A DNA stretch of 64,000 nucleotides, taken from positions 301,733,865 to 301,797,864 of the forward strand of contig NC_053492.1 in the NCBI RefSeq assembly GCF_905171775.1. Reading direction: 5' to 3'. A program made the translations under genes and the position numbers. Position 1 is the first letter of the stretch. Every line of letters starts with the position of its first letter. This DNA is from Rana temporaria. Taxonomy: Eukaryota > Chordata > Amphibia > Anura > Ranidae. Positions 24,120-34,193 of the stretch are shown piece by piece. The notes below the pieces were generated by a model. That model was not told the DNA's origin. It made no database searches and saw only the letters and a program-made list of their open reading frames with translations.

Positions 24120-25194
24120 TTGTTCCTGATTATTCTCGGCATGCCCTGGCTGAAAGCCCATAACCCCAGCATCAACTGGACCACAGACGAGATTGAGTTC
24201 CTTTTGCCCTACTGCCTGCAGCACTGCCTTCCAACTCCTTGTGACCAGCCTTCCCTATTATACCTTGATACAGACTCTGAGGCTCGTCAATCGGTACCTA
24301 CAGTGTACCACAATTTCCTGGATGTGTTTAGCAAGAAAGGGGCAGAGACTCTCCCTCCTCATCGGTCCTATGACTGTCCAATCGAACTCCTCCCCGAAGT
24401 TCCTTTTGGATGGATTTTCCCTTTATCTGAATGTGAACTTGTAGCCCTTAAAGACTATATTGATGAAAATCTGAAGAAAGGGTTCATCCGACCTTCCACG
24501 TCTCCGGCTGGTGCAGGAATCTTCTTTGTGGAAAAGAAGGATCACTCTTTACGTCCATGTGTGGATTACCGTGAGCTGAATAAAATTACGGTCAAAAACC
24601 GTTACCCCCTGCCACTAGTGCCTGAACTTTTTCAGAGACTTGGTGCTGCCATCATCTTTACTAAGCTGGACCTCCGGGGTGCCTATAATTTGATCCGTAT
24701 ACAGGAAGGGCATGAATGGAAGACCGCCTTCCGTACACGTTTTGGGCATATCGAGTACCTTGTAATGCCCTTCGGACTTTGCAATGCCCCTGCTACGTTC
24801 CAGCACTTTATTAATGATGTCTTCCGAGATTTACTGGACTTATTTGTTGTTGTATATCTTGATGATATACCAATTTTTTCTTCCTCCCTAGACGACCATC
24901 GCAGACACGTTAGAAATGTACTGGGTCGCCTTCGGCAACATGGACTCTACGCCAAGCCCGAAAAAATGCGAATTTGAGCGCCAGAGCATCCAATTCTTGG
25001 GCCTGATTATATCTACTGAGGGTATCAAGATGGATCCTCAAAAAGTGGCAGCCATCTTGGACTGGCCAGCTCCCAGTGATAAGAAAGGCATCCAACATTT
25101 AGTAGGTTTTGCGAACTTTTACAGGAAATTTATCAGGGGATTCTCTGCAATTATCTCCCCCATCACCCGGCTCAGACTGCTTTCGAGACTCTGA
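24120..25194 (+). pseudogene. pol: gypsy reverse transcriptase
   Basis: The frame at 24120-24977 carries the standard Ty3/gypsy polymerase blocks: KGFIRPSTSPAGAGIFFVEK, LRPCVDYRELNKIT, KLDLRGAYNLIRI, YLVMPFGLCNAPATFQ and the catalytic VVYLDDIPIFS with both aspartates. An extra A in the run near 24961-24966 ends the frame, which should continue KCEFERQSIQFLG in the next frame (24916-25194) through the thumb (FANFYRKFIRGFS). A deletion after SPITRL removes the link to RNase H. Function: copies element RNA into DNA. Confidence 0.92.
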
Positions 25195-25690
25195 AAAAGC
25201 TATTTACCTCCGCATCTGTCCTGAAACACCCTGACTCGGCCCAGCCATATGTTCTAGAGGTGGACGCATCGGAAACGGTGGTTGGAGCCATACTTTCCCA
25301 GAGACAGGGACCCAAAGCTCTGTTGCACCCTGTCGCCTTCTTTTCTTGTAAGCTGTCCAGTGCAGAGAAGAATTATGATGTCGGGATCGCAAACTCCTAG
25401 CGATCAAAGCAGGTTTAGAAGAATTGAGGTATCTTTTAGAAGGGGCTGCACATCCAATCTTAATCTACACGGACCATAAGAATCTCGAATATCTGAGGAC
25501 GGCAAAAAGACTGAAACCCCGGCAGGCCAGATGGGCACTTTTCTTTTCCAGATTCACTTTTCATTTGACATACAGGCCAGGATCAAAGAACATAAAACCA
25601 GATGCGTTGTCACACATGTTCAGCAAACTTCAAGCAACTTCTCCACCAGATACCATCCTGTCATCCGGCAACTTTTGCAAGGAAATTTGA
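25195..25690 (+). pseudogene. gypsy RNase H region
   Basis: Recognisable from FETLKKLFTSASVLKHPD through LEVDASETVVGAILSQRQG (the Asp of the active site), CKLSSAEKNYDV and IYTDHKNLEYL to RFTFHLTYRPGSKNIKPDAL. At least one single-base loss near 25385 splits it into two frames. It degrades the RNA strand of the replication hybrid. Confidence 0.88.
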
Positions 25691-25699
25691 TCACCCAAA

Positions 25700-26540
25700 T
25701 CAAGCAAGCTTCTGTAGGTAACCCTTCCCCACCTGGGACCACCCTATTGGCGAGAGACGGGCTACTTTGGTACGGAGACAAGGTCTTTGTACCAGAAAGT
25801 CTGCGAGTCCCCACCTTCGTGGGTTGTGCCACGACCACATGCTTGCAGGGCATTTTGGCATTAATAATACATCTGAACTGATGCAATGGACGTTTTGGTG
25901 GCCCGGGATGGAGAAAGACTGTAAGAAGTATGTGGAATCATGTACTACTTGTATTCGCAATAAGAACAGCAGGTCCAAGGCCTGGGGTCTACTCAAGCCA
26001 CTCCCGGTCCCGAGTAGACCGTGGCAGATGATTTCCATAAACTTTATCGTGGAGTTGCTGCCATCCGAGCGCTGTAATACTATCTTTGTGGTCGTCGACC
26101 GCTTGTCCAAGATGGCCCATTTCCTACCCATGAAAGGCACTCCTTCTGCACAAGAGACTGCACAAATCTTCATCAAAGAGATCATAAGGCTTCACGGAGC
26201 TCCGGCAAACATAGTCTCCGACAGAGGGGTCCAGTTCACCTCCAGGTTCTGGAGGTCGTTGTGCGAGTCTCTAGGGATTGAACTTTCATTCTCATCAGTT
26301 TACCACCCGCAGACAAATGGACAGACGGAAAGGACCAATCAGCCGCTCGAATAATACCTTCGCTGTTTTTCTTCATTTTCGCAAGACGATTGGGTTCACT
26401 TACTTCCTCTGGCCGAATTCGCCAACAACAATTCCTCCCACTCAGCCACCAAACAATCGGCATTCTTTGCAAATTACGGTTTTCACCCATCTTTTTTGTT
26501 TAACTGAGTTCCAGAATGCTCTGTACCTGCTGTCCCTGAA
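25700..26540 (+). pseudogene. gypsy integrase core
   Basis: The zinc-binding domain reads HDHMLAGHFG...CTTCIRNK (H, H, C, C present) at about 25830-25965. The catalytic core follows: ISINFIVELLPS, where the first Asp of the DDE triad is Asn, then IVSDRGVQFTSRFW (second Asp) and SSVYHPQTNGQTERTNQ with the Glu. A stop and frame change near 26350 break the end, although LRCFSSFSQDDW and LAEFA continue in another frame. It would insert the element DNA. The Asp-to-Asn change alone should abolish catalysis. Confidence 0.9.
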
Positions 26541-27110
26541 ACAGTGGACTTCTTTAGTACCAACAACAAATTGTTACAGGAAACAATGGCCCAAGACCCA
26601 GGCTTACAACAAAGAAGTTTTTGATAAGAAGAGAAGGGGTGAACTAATCTTAGACCCAGGCGACCAAGTCTGGTTAGCAACCACAAACCTAAAACTCGCT
26701 TGCCCCTCGAAAAAATTAGGACCTAAGTTTCTGGGACCATTGCCTGTGAAGAGACGGATCAATAATGTCGCTTATGAGCTTGAGTTACCGGACTCCCTTA
26801 GGATTCATCCCGTATTCCATGTAACCCTACTAAAACCTGCTGTTTCCAATCTGTTCCCTGACCGTGATGTTGGTCCACCTAAACCCGTGTTTGTAGACGG
26901 CGAGGACGAGTTTGAAGTGGAAGCGGTACTAGATTGCAGGAGAAGGAGGAATCAGGTTCAGTACCTAATCAAATGGAGGGGATACGGACCGGAGGACAAT
27001 TCGTGGGAAATGGAAGGCAATATTCACGCCCGAAAGCTCGTTCAAGCCTTCAAGAACTCTCACCCCGACAAAGTGGCCAGATTGGGCATCCGGAGGCTGC
27101 CCGTTAGGAG
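26541..27110 (+). pseudogene. gypsy integrase C-terminus with chromodomain
   Basis: The frame contains NKEVFDKKRRGELILDPGDQ, then LGPKFLGPLPVKRRINNVAY and HPVFHVTLLKPAV, the GPY/F-type integrase tail. The chromodomain lies at about 26908-27072: FEVEAVLDCRRRRNQVQYLI, then KWRGYGPEDNSWE. Two of the aromatic cage positions are visible as Y and W. In chromoviruses this domain guides integration toward particular chromatin. The frame runs on into the 3' LTR because its stop was lost or lies beyond. Confidence 0.9.
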
Positions 27111-27118
27111 GGGGCAAT

Positions 27119-27769
27119 GTCAGGAAGGGCATGCCAGTGCCCAAAATGGCGGCCGTAGAAGTCGGCCTGGGACTTCTGTTTCTGCGAGCACGCGCCTGTG
27201 CGCGCGCACGTGCGCACGCCGCGGTGTGCACTCCCTGAGTGTTTGGCGCCAATCAGGCTATTTAAACTGGCCACTTCCTGGACTCAGGTGCTGTCCGTTC
27301 TATAACGTTTAGCGTACCTGATCCTGTTATCCTGTATCCTGATTCCTGTTCTGTTTATCCGACCCGGCTTGTCTCTGACGCTCCTGCTCTCTGCCTGCAT
27401 CTGACCTGGCTTGTTTTGACCCTGCTCCCTCCTGCTGCTTCTGCTACCTCGCTGCCAGCCCAATACCGACCCGGCCTGCACCTTGACTTCGCTCCTGCCT
27501 CCGCTTTTGTTCCTGACGTGCCCGATAGTGTATGACCCGGCTTGCCTACTTCCGCTACCTGCTGACAGCTGCTCCTGGGCCTCTCCTGCACCAGTGTCCT
27601 CCTGCGATCCCTTCAGCGACTCCAGCCCAGCGACTCATTAGTGATCCTGCCAGGCACTCGTGCGACTTTGTACTCTTGAGCCTCCTGTCCACTTTATCAG
27701 GAGCTTGGAGTCAGAGCTGTAAGAGAGGCCATCCTCCGCACATCAGGCTCTACCGCCAGGGGCGTGACA
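27119..27769 (+). repeat. 3' LTR of gypsy element
   Basis: 651 bp from TGTCAGGAAGGGCATG to GCGTGACA. It carries an insertion-like CCCAAAATGGCGGCC...GCGAGCACGCG block near its start that differs from the 5' LTR. TATTTAAA lies at about 27259. Differences from the 5' LTR suggest either age or recombination between subfamilies. Confidence 0.9.
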
Positions 27770-27774
27770 CCCTG

Positions 27775-28015
27775 GAAGTCCTGGAGGTAGTGAAGGTCTT
27801 AGACATTCTTTAAATCCCAGCAAGGGTTCTTGTACAGATTCTTTGAAGATATGGCAGGAATATTGGAACAACTATAAATATATATAATTTTATTTAAAAA
27901 TGCTTTATTTATAAGGACATTAAATAGATCAGGTACATAAGTCAGCCCAACAGAATTGTCACAAAAATTCCAAAATCAGCAGCAATGTGCTGTGCGGTGC
28001 AGTGTGTCCAACCAT
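27775..28015. other. Short non-coding stretch
   Basis: AT-rich flank of the gypsy element; no gene seen. Confidence 0.4.
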
Positions 28016-28170
28016 CCTTATATCTGCTGTCTGCTACCTGCCAACCTGTCAAGTACCTGCTGTCTGCTACCTGCCAGTCTGCCATACACCTGCTGCCTGT
28101 GACCTGCCAGCCTGCCAAGTACCTGCTGTCTGCCACCTGCCAGCCTGCCAAGTACCTGCTGCCCTGTGTC
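28016..28170. repeat. 33-bp tandem repeat, about 4.5 copies
   Basis: Units of the type CTGCTGTCTGCTACCTGCCA followed by GCCTGCCAAGTAC. The period is a multiple of three, so all frames stay open and give chance proteins of about 80-150 residues on both strands. Confidence 0.9.
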
Positions 28171-28370
28171 ACGATCCAGCCCATCTCTGTGTGCTCACAG
28201 ACCTTTCATCTACAGCATTCACTATCTGAACTTCTAGGCACTCATGCCACTCCAGGCTTCCATGCATTCTGTTTACTTTATCATGGGTACCAGGTATCAA
28301 GCAAGCAAAGCCATCACTTCCAGTCACTTTTTGGCACCTCTTTTGGGAATCTACATTTCTCACCATTGGG

Positions 28371-29137
28371 TGGTACAAAAAGCAATGTGTTTGATCACCT
28401 CTGCGGTTTTAATTTTTTGCGCTATAAACAAAAATAGAGCGAAAATTTTGAAAAAAATCTATATTTTTTACTTTTTGCTATAATAAATATATGTTTTCCG
28501 TTTAGGCCGATAAGTCACAATAAACGTTTATCGATTGGTTTGCACAAAATGTATAGCATTTATAAAAAAATAGGGGATAGTTTTATTGCATTTTTATTAA
28601 TACTTTTTTTTACTACTAATGAAGGCGATCAGCGTTTTTTTTCATGACTAGGACATTATGGAGGACACATCGGACAATTTTTACACATTTTTGGGACCAT
28701 TGTAATTTTCACAGCAAAAAGTGCTATAAAAATGCACTGATTACTGTGAAAATGACAATTGCAGTTTAGGAGTTAACCACCAGGGGGCACTGTAGGGGTT
28801 AAGTGTGACCTCATATGTGTTTCTAACTGTAGGGGAGCGGGGCTGGACGTGTGACGTCAGTGATCATCTTTCCCTATATCAGGGAGCAGACGATAACTGA
28901 CACTGCCACAATGAAGAACGGGGAAGGTGTGTTTACACACACCTCTCTCTGTTCTTCAGCCCTGGTGACCGATCACGGGACACCGGCGGCGATCAGGTCC
29001 ACGAGTCCCGTGGGCGTGGTCATGGAGCTTCGGACCCACGGCTGGGCCTTAAAGAGACACATACAGGTACATGATTGTGCCCAGCCGTGCCATTCTGCCG
29101 ACGTATATCGTCGGTAGGGGGTCCTTAAGTGGTTAAG
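28371..29137. repeat. Probable interspersed repeat
   Basis: A compositional block ending CGTCGGTAGGGGGTCCTTAA followed by GTGGTTAA at 29137. It includes a TTTTTGCGCTATAAACAAAA segment, an AATTTTCACAGCAAAAAG pair in inverted arrangement near 28694-28760, and a CACGGGACACCGGCGGCGAT block. I recall similar text from frog genomes. The left border is uncertain. No protein recognised. Confidence 0.5.
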
Positions 29138-29157
29138 GAAAGATCTTAATAAATTTT

Positions 29158-29803
29158 ATGAATAAATACTGATGCGCTCGTATTAACTCAATGTGAATCA
29201 TACATATGCAATCAAGCAAAAAAACCTGGTGAAGAAACTCTTAATATATGTGAGTAGATCATGAAAAAGTCCTCATGATTGAATCAGCCAGTCTGCAGTG
29301 ATCCTTCCCTAATTGCCAAGCTCTCACCAGGATAGAATACCCATGACTAAGTCACGTGACGAGTGACGATACATGTGGGGGAGGAGCCTACAGTGACGGA
29401 CCATCGGATGTCTATCACGAGTGAGGAGTCCACTTAAACTGAGCGGCAACATACCCTGTCTATAACATAAGCGAGGATACGTGAGTGCACTAAGTGCAGC
29501 CTTTATCCACATCTATATGGTACAATATTGCGCTATGTTTCCTTTTCCTCCTCTTTTGCATGTGACTGAATGAAACTGGAAACATCTGATCGTTTGCAGG
29601 AGGTTGTTGTATCCTGATCACATTGAAGTGAGAGCTTGGCAATTAGGGAAGGATCGCTGCAGACTGGCTGATTCAATCATCAGGACTTTTTCATGATCTA
29701 CTCACATATATTAAGAGTTTCATCACCAGGTTTTTTTGCTTGATTGTATATGTACGATTCACATTGCACATGAGTTAATACGAGCGCATCAGTATTTATT
29801 CAT
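29158..29803. repeat. Foldback element with about 175-bp inverted repeats
   Basis: The left arm (29158-29332) starts ATGAATAAATACTGATGCGC and ends CCAAGCTCTCA. The right arm (29629-29803) is its reverse complement with a few substitutions. The 296-bp centre has ACTAAGTCACGTGACGAGTG and no coding frame. Long TIRs with a short unique centre are typical of foldback or MITE elements; class unknown. Confidence 0.85.
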
Positions 29804-30045
29804 TTATCATTTGATTTAGTTCACTGTTTTTTGATTGCTGCTGTATTATTTAGTTATTTTTTGTTTGGTTTCTTTGAGATTATTTGTTAGTAGCGCTGTA
29901 GTCCCTTTCACTATATTTAATTTATTAATAAATTCTATGACCTTTGAAAGCTCACAATGGGTCTTAATTATTGAAGCCAGAGAGAGAAAAATTAACATAA
30001 AAGACAGGTTTTTGCCCATAGTGACCAATCAGAATTCTTCTTTAA

Positions 30046-30425
30046 AGCAGTGATAAACTCTAGGAATAAAAAAGAAGAAAAACACCCCTGCAAGGCAATA
30101 TCATAATGTGCTAGTATGCATCACAGACTTACCTTAAAATTAAGCCCTCCAGCAGTGCGCTGTCACTGCTGCAGAGGCTTTCTTCTTCACTCTTCCTTCA
30201 GGGTTCGTGGACTTCACCGCGGAGTCTCCGCCGCGGCACACAGCTCTGAAGTATCGTCACGAGTATGCTGTTCCTTCAGAGCGCATGCGCCAGTGATGTC
30301 ACTGGCTGTTGTTGGCTAGAATATCTCCTAAACGGTGCAAGTTTAGGAGATATTGCTTTTACCTAGAGGTAAGCTTTATTATAAGCTTACCTGTGGGTAA
30401 AAATACAAACACACTAACTACCACT
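30046..30425. mobile_element. Candidate TTAA-flanked MITE
   Basis: TTAA is present on both sides (30042-30045 and 30426-30429). Ends AGCAGTGATAAAC and (complement) AGTGGTAGTTAGT match only partly. The interior has GC-rich sequence with GAGCGCATGCGCCAG and an internal palindrome AAGCTTTATTATAAGCTTACC near 30371-30391. Assigned by analogy with 6022 and 47665. Confidence 0.5.
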
Positions 30426-30429
30426 TTAA

Positions 30430-31616
30430 CTTTCCATAAACATGATTTAATTGCAGTCAGCAACAACTCCACTTTTGTGTTCAACTTTTCACCCGGTTAC
30501 GCTGAAAAAATATTTGTCCCCTTTCTGTTTGAAATGCTCGCTATCTGCTGTAAAGAATATCAGGCAAGATTTGGGGGGGGGGGATACCTGCAATAGCTAT
30601 CCCACATTATGGATGATAGTAAAATAATTTATTATGAATACATATGTGTTTTGGTGTATTTTATTGTGTTTTTTAAATAATTGTTAGAGCCATAGAGTTA
30701 TATATTGTTATAATTAAAAGGAAAATATTGTAGTAATGTCTCCCAAAATTTACAAATGTAGTTTTTATATTTGAAAAGGTCTGGTATACATGGCACCCTA
30801 TCAGGGGTTAAAGTGCAGGATCCTGTAAGAACTAACCTAGTGAACTGAAATTATTGAAACTTATATTCTGATTGCTTTCAATTTTTGTGAAATTTGTACT
30901 TAGATTTTGCCTAATCGAGTTGGCCTGTAAGTGCATTATGTTTTAGTATTCATCATACGTCAAAAAGTATTCTTGTTCAACTGGCTTTGTCCTTAAGAAA
31001 ATGCCTACTTCCATTTTGCCAGTGAGGGAAAACAGAGGAACAAGTAACACAGAACAGAAACAGATGTACACATCTCAGTCCGTTGTAAAACGGATGTAGG
31101 ACACATTCCATAGCACCGAACACCTACAGCTGGAAATCTTTCAATGCTCCATCTCTGCTTGGCACAAGAAAGGAAAATACCAGCTGGATGGACTCACAGG
31201 GATTTATAATAAAAATGCAGAGTGCAAAATCTACAGCAATTATGCACAGAAACCAATCAGCTTCCAGGTTTTATTGCCAAAGCTTAATCGAACAAGCTGA
31301 AGTTCGGAGTGCACCAGTTTTAGTAACTCTACCTCACAGTGTTCAGCAGGAACAACATGTTTAGAACCATATGTGCTCAGAGACATTTTACCTAAACACA
31401 GAATTTATGTGTTCTAGGTATACACACCCAAATGCATATGACCCTAAACACACGTATCAATAGGTACAGTTTCCACTGCGTTCAGCCACCATGTATTTTA
31501 GCCTGTCATTGATTTTGACAGGTAGGGGGTGGATGCTGCACCTGTGCATCCAGAGCACCTGAAAATGTCAGGATTTAATGCACAGGGGCCAAAATGCTTG
31601 TGTGCACATAGCCTTA
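30430..31616. other. Non-coding stretch
   Basis: AT-rich sequence with a G10 run near 30574. No exon, RNA gene or repeat border recognised. Confidence 0.4.
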
Positions 31617-31712
31617 GGTCCCATACACACGGGAGTATTTATCCGTGGATACGGTCCAGCGGACCGTTTCCGCGGATAAATCCTCTCGAGGATTTCAGCA
31701 GATTTTAAACCA
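31617..31712. mobile_element. Truncated MITE end, GGTCCCATACACACGGG
   Basis: After TTA (31614-31616) the text GGTCCCATACACACGGG resembles the ends of the 1734 family, and GGACCGTTTCCGCGGATAA resembles its sub-terminal repeats. The body stops where the 34-bp minisatellite begins and no right end is visible nearby. Confidence 0.5.
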
Positions 31713-32000
31713 TGTGTTACTGCAAGTTTAATGCCATATATTTCATTGCATTACTGCAAGTTTAACGTCATATATTTCATTGCGTTATTGCAAGTTCAAC
31801 ACCAAAAATGGTGTTGCGTTACTGCAAGTTTAACGCCATATATTTAATTGTGTTACTGCAAGTTTAATGCCATATATTTCATTGCATTACTGCAAGTTTA
31901 ACGGCCTATAGTTCTGTGCATTACTGCAAGTTTAGTGCTGTATATTTCATTGCGTTACTGCAAGTTTAATGCTGTATATATTTCATTGCTTAACTGCAAG
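31713..32000. repeat. 34-bp minisatellite, left block
   Basis: About eight units of TTACTGCAAGTTTAACGCCA followed by TATATTTCATTGCG, with substitutions. The same repeat resumes at 46710 beyond the L1, so the L1 landed inside one array. The last unit carries TTAACTGCAAG, the L1 target duplication. Confidence 0.92.
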
Positions 32001-32202
32001 TTTTTTTTTTATAAATCTCTTTATTAAATTTTATCTTTTTTTTTCATATCCAAATATCTTTCACATTTCACATTTATCTCTATAAAATCATATAAATCAT
32101 TTCATTACAATTACATACATTATGTTTATACATTCTATACATTTAACCTCTTTCTTAACCCTTTCTTCCATTGGTGTAGTTCCATCCCACTTCCGTACCC
32201 CC

Positions 32203-32538
32203 CTACCCTAAAGCCGTTGTCACATTCTCTATCCAATTTGCCCATATTTTTTTATATTTCTCCCCATTTCCTCTATTATAGTATGTCTCTTTATACAGTG
32301 ACAGATTACTGTTTATCAAGTTTTTCCATTGCGCCACCGAGGGAGCTTCCGCTCTCATCCAATTTAACACTATTGCCTTTCTTGCATAGAAGAGGAACAG
32401 ACCCACCTGTGTTCTTCTTTCTATAGGGGCCATATTTTCCTCTACTAGTCCCAACAGGCAGATCTCTGCCTCTAGGTCCAGTTGGTCCAGTTGGACCTCT
32501 CTCCAAAACCACTTTATCTTCGTACAGGTCCAGAATCG
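32203..32538 (-). pseudogene. L1 ORF2, C-terminal piece
   Basis: The frame ends GEKYKKIWANWIENVTTALG at the TAG at 32203-32205. Upstream it has FYARKAIVLNWMRAEAPSVA, the usual extreme C-terminus of L1-type ORF2 proteins after the cysteine motif. The piece is separated from the rest by the MITE at 32539. Confidence 0.88.
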
Positions 32539-33220
32539 GAGCTAGATTCAGGTACAGTTATGACGGGCGTATCAGTAGATACGCGTCGTAACTCCGAATC
32601 CACGCCGTCGTATATTTAAGCGTATGCTCAAACTGAGATACACTTAAATGTTGCTAAGATGCGAGCGGCGTAAGTCTCCTACGCCGTCGTATCTTAGCTG
32701 TCTATTTACGCTGGCTGCTAGGGGCGCTTCCGTAGATTTACATGTAGAATATGTTAATGACCTAGATACGCCGATTCACGAACGTACTTGCGCCTGCTTC
32801 GCCGTTTACGTAAGGCTTACGTCCGGCGTAACGTTACCCCTGCTATATGAGGCGCAGCCAATGTTAAAGTATGGACATTGGAACAGCCGTCAAATTTTAC
32901 GTAGTTTACGTAAGTGGTACGTGAATGGGGCTGTGCATAGGTTACGTTCACGTCGAAAGCATTGAGCCAACGTAACTTAGGGAATATATGCGACGTGACT
33001 CCGAGCATGCGTGCGCATGCGCGGATCGTTAGTGAATACATTTACATGGGGTCACGGCTACTTTGAATACAACACACCCACTAGTTACACTACGCCGGCG
33101 CAACGTATGGCGCCAGACCTTTGTGAATAATGGTCTGGGCGCCCTATTTTATGTTGGCGTAGCGCAAATGAGATGCGCTACACCGGCAAAACTATACGCC
33201 GAGCTACGTGAATCTAGCTC
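32539..33220. mobile_element. MITE, GAGCTAGATTCA ends, inside L1 ORF2
   Basis: Left end GGAGCTAGATTCAGGTAC and right end GCTACGTGAATCTAGCTC form the inverted repeat. The body is CpG-rich with ACGCCGTCGTATC and ACGCCGGCGCAACG motifs, like the 5128 and 18727 copies. Flanking ORF2 text (KIKWFWREVQ on one side, FQGTLYV on the other) confirms it interrupts the L1. The open frame at 32648-32965 lies wholly inside and is not a gene. Confidence 0.85.
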
Positions 33221-33467
33221 TATACGTATAAAGTTCCCTGGAATACCTGCACATCTCCAACAGCTTTGAGGATTTGATGGAAATATTTTAAACTATTATA
33301 CGGTGTTATTTTAAATTGAATTAATTTGTCTCGAAGTGAGACTAGAATCTGGAATGGAAATCTATATACCTCCCCCCAATTTTTTTATGATAGTTTTGGG
33401 ACATCTCTCAACCAAAACTCACATAGTTTATTCATATCTGATGGCTCTGTTTTTACTAGATAGATGT
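33221..33467 (-). pseudogene. L1 ORF2, segment between MITE and element B
   Basis: On the minus strand it reads NIYLVKTEPSDMNKLCEFWL and later YRFPFQILVSLRDKLIQFK, continuing the polypeptide that stops at STLYTC on the far side of LTR element B. A TAA occurs after KLS. No catalytic residue lies here. Confidence 0.8.
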
Positions 33468-34149
33468 TGTAACGGGAGTCACTTTTTGGGCATAGGGTGA
33501 CTGAGAACTGATATCTCGGATTACATGGGATGGGACATTAATGATAATTCATATTGCAGGATATCTTGAGATATTCAAGTGGTTATTCTGACCCACGCCA
33601 GGTCAGTGGAGTGTTTTCATTCAATGTGAGGACACATGCTGTTGAGGTGTTAATTGGGGCTACTCCTGAAAAACATTCCATTGTCCATTGTGAGATGCTA
33701 ACTAAGTCGTAAAGGTCAGATGTCTAGCTTTTAGGTGTTAATTCAGCCTGGCTCCTAAAGACCTTTCATTATGTATGCTAATAATACTGTTTTGTGTGTG
33801 GAATGTGACTTGTCAAGCTGTAGTAATTACCTCCTCTAATGCAAAGACAGGCTGTCTGGATAATGTTTAGTAATTAGCCCATCTGAAGGTGTATTGAAGC
33901 CCCATTGTGTGATGCTGGGGTGGAGAGTTATTTGTTCCTTTGATTACTGTAACATGTTGTACTGTATATAAGAGAGCTAACCATTAAAGCATGGATTCAT
34001 TCATTTGACTCAGAAAGAACAGAGCTTGTCTCGTCTTAATTCTGGGGGAATTCTTATGGAATGGATCGGGTCTGTTGGATGGTTGGAGTGTCAGATATAC
34101 TTTCGTGGTTGATGGAATGGGAATATAGTAAATGGTGGTGACCGTTACA
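33468..34149 (+). repeat. 5' LTR of element B
   Basis: 682 bp with 8-bp inverted ends TGTAACGG/CCGTTACA. CTGTATATAAGAGAG (about 33962-33976) is the TATA region. ATTAAAGCATGG shortly after may serve as polyadenylation signal. By eye the part shared with the 3' LTR differs at roughly 16-18 of 490 positions. Confidence 0.9.
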
Positions 34150-34193
34150 GTGGTGGCACAGCAGTGAGATGATACCACAGCCTTAAAGGACAG

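Larger units (their letters stand above)
22235..27769 (+). mobile_element. Chromodomain Ty3/gypsy element, Sushi-ichi type, full length but decayed
   Basis: LTRs at 22235-22830 and 27119-27769 start TGTCAGGAAGGGCATG and end GTGACA. The element is flanked by CCCTG on both sides (22230-22234 and 27770-27774). The interior reads in order: Gag, CCHC zinc knuckle, aspartic protease, reverse transcriptase, RNase H, integrase, chromodomain. This order and the C-terminal chromodomain define chromoviruses, and the Gag/protease sequence resembles the Sushi-ichi group, the lineage from which mammalian PEG10 and RTL1 derive. Several frameshifts, stops and at least one coding deletion make it inactive. 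A polypurine tract (AGGAGGGGGCAA, about 27106-27117) precedes the 3' LTR. Confidence 0.95.

Noticed and set aside
27985..28437. 150-residue frame with Cys-Gln-Pro repeats
   Set aside because: Made by the 33-bp tandem repeat; it stays open because the period is divisible by three.
32648..32965. 105-residue frame inside the L1 region
   Set aside because: Lies entirely within the 32539 MITE; similar frames appear in the 5128 and 18727 copies because of CpG-rich composition.
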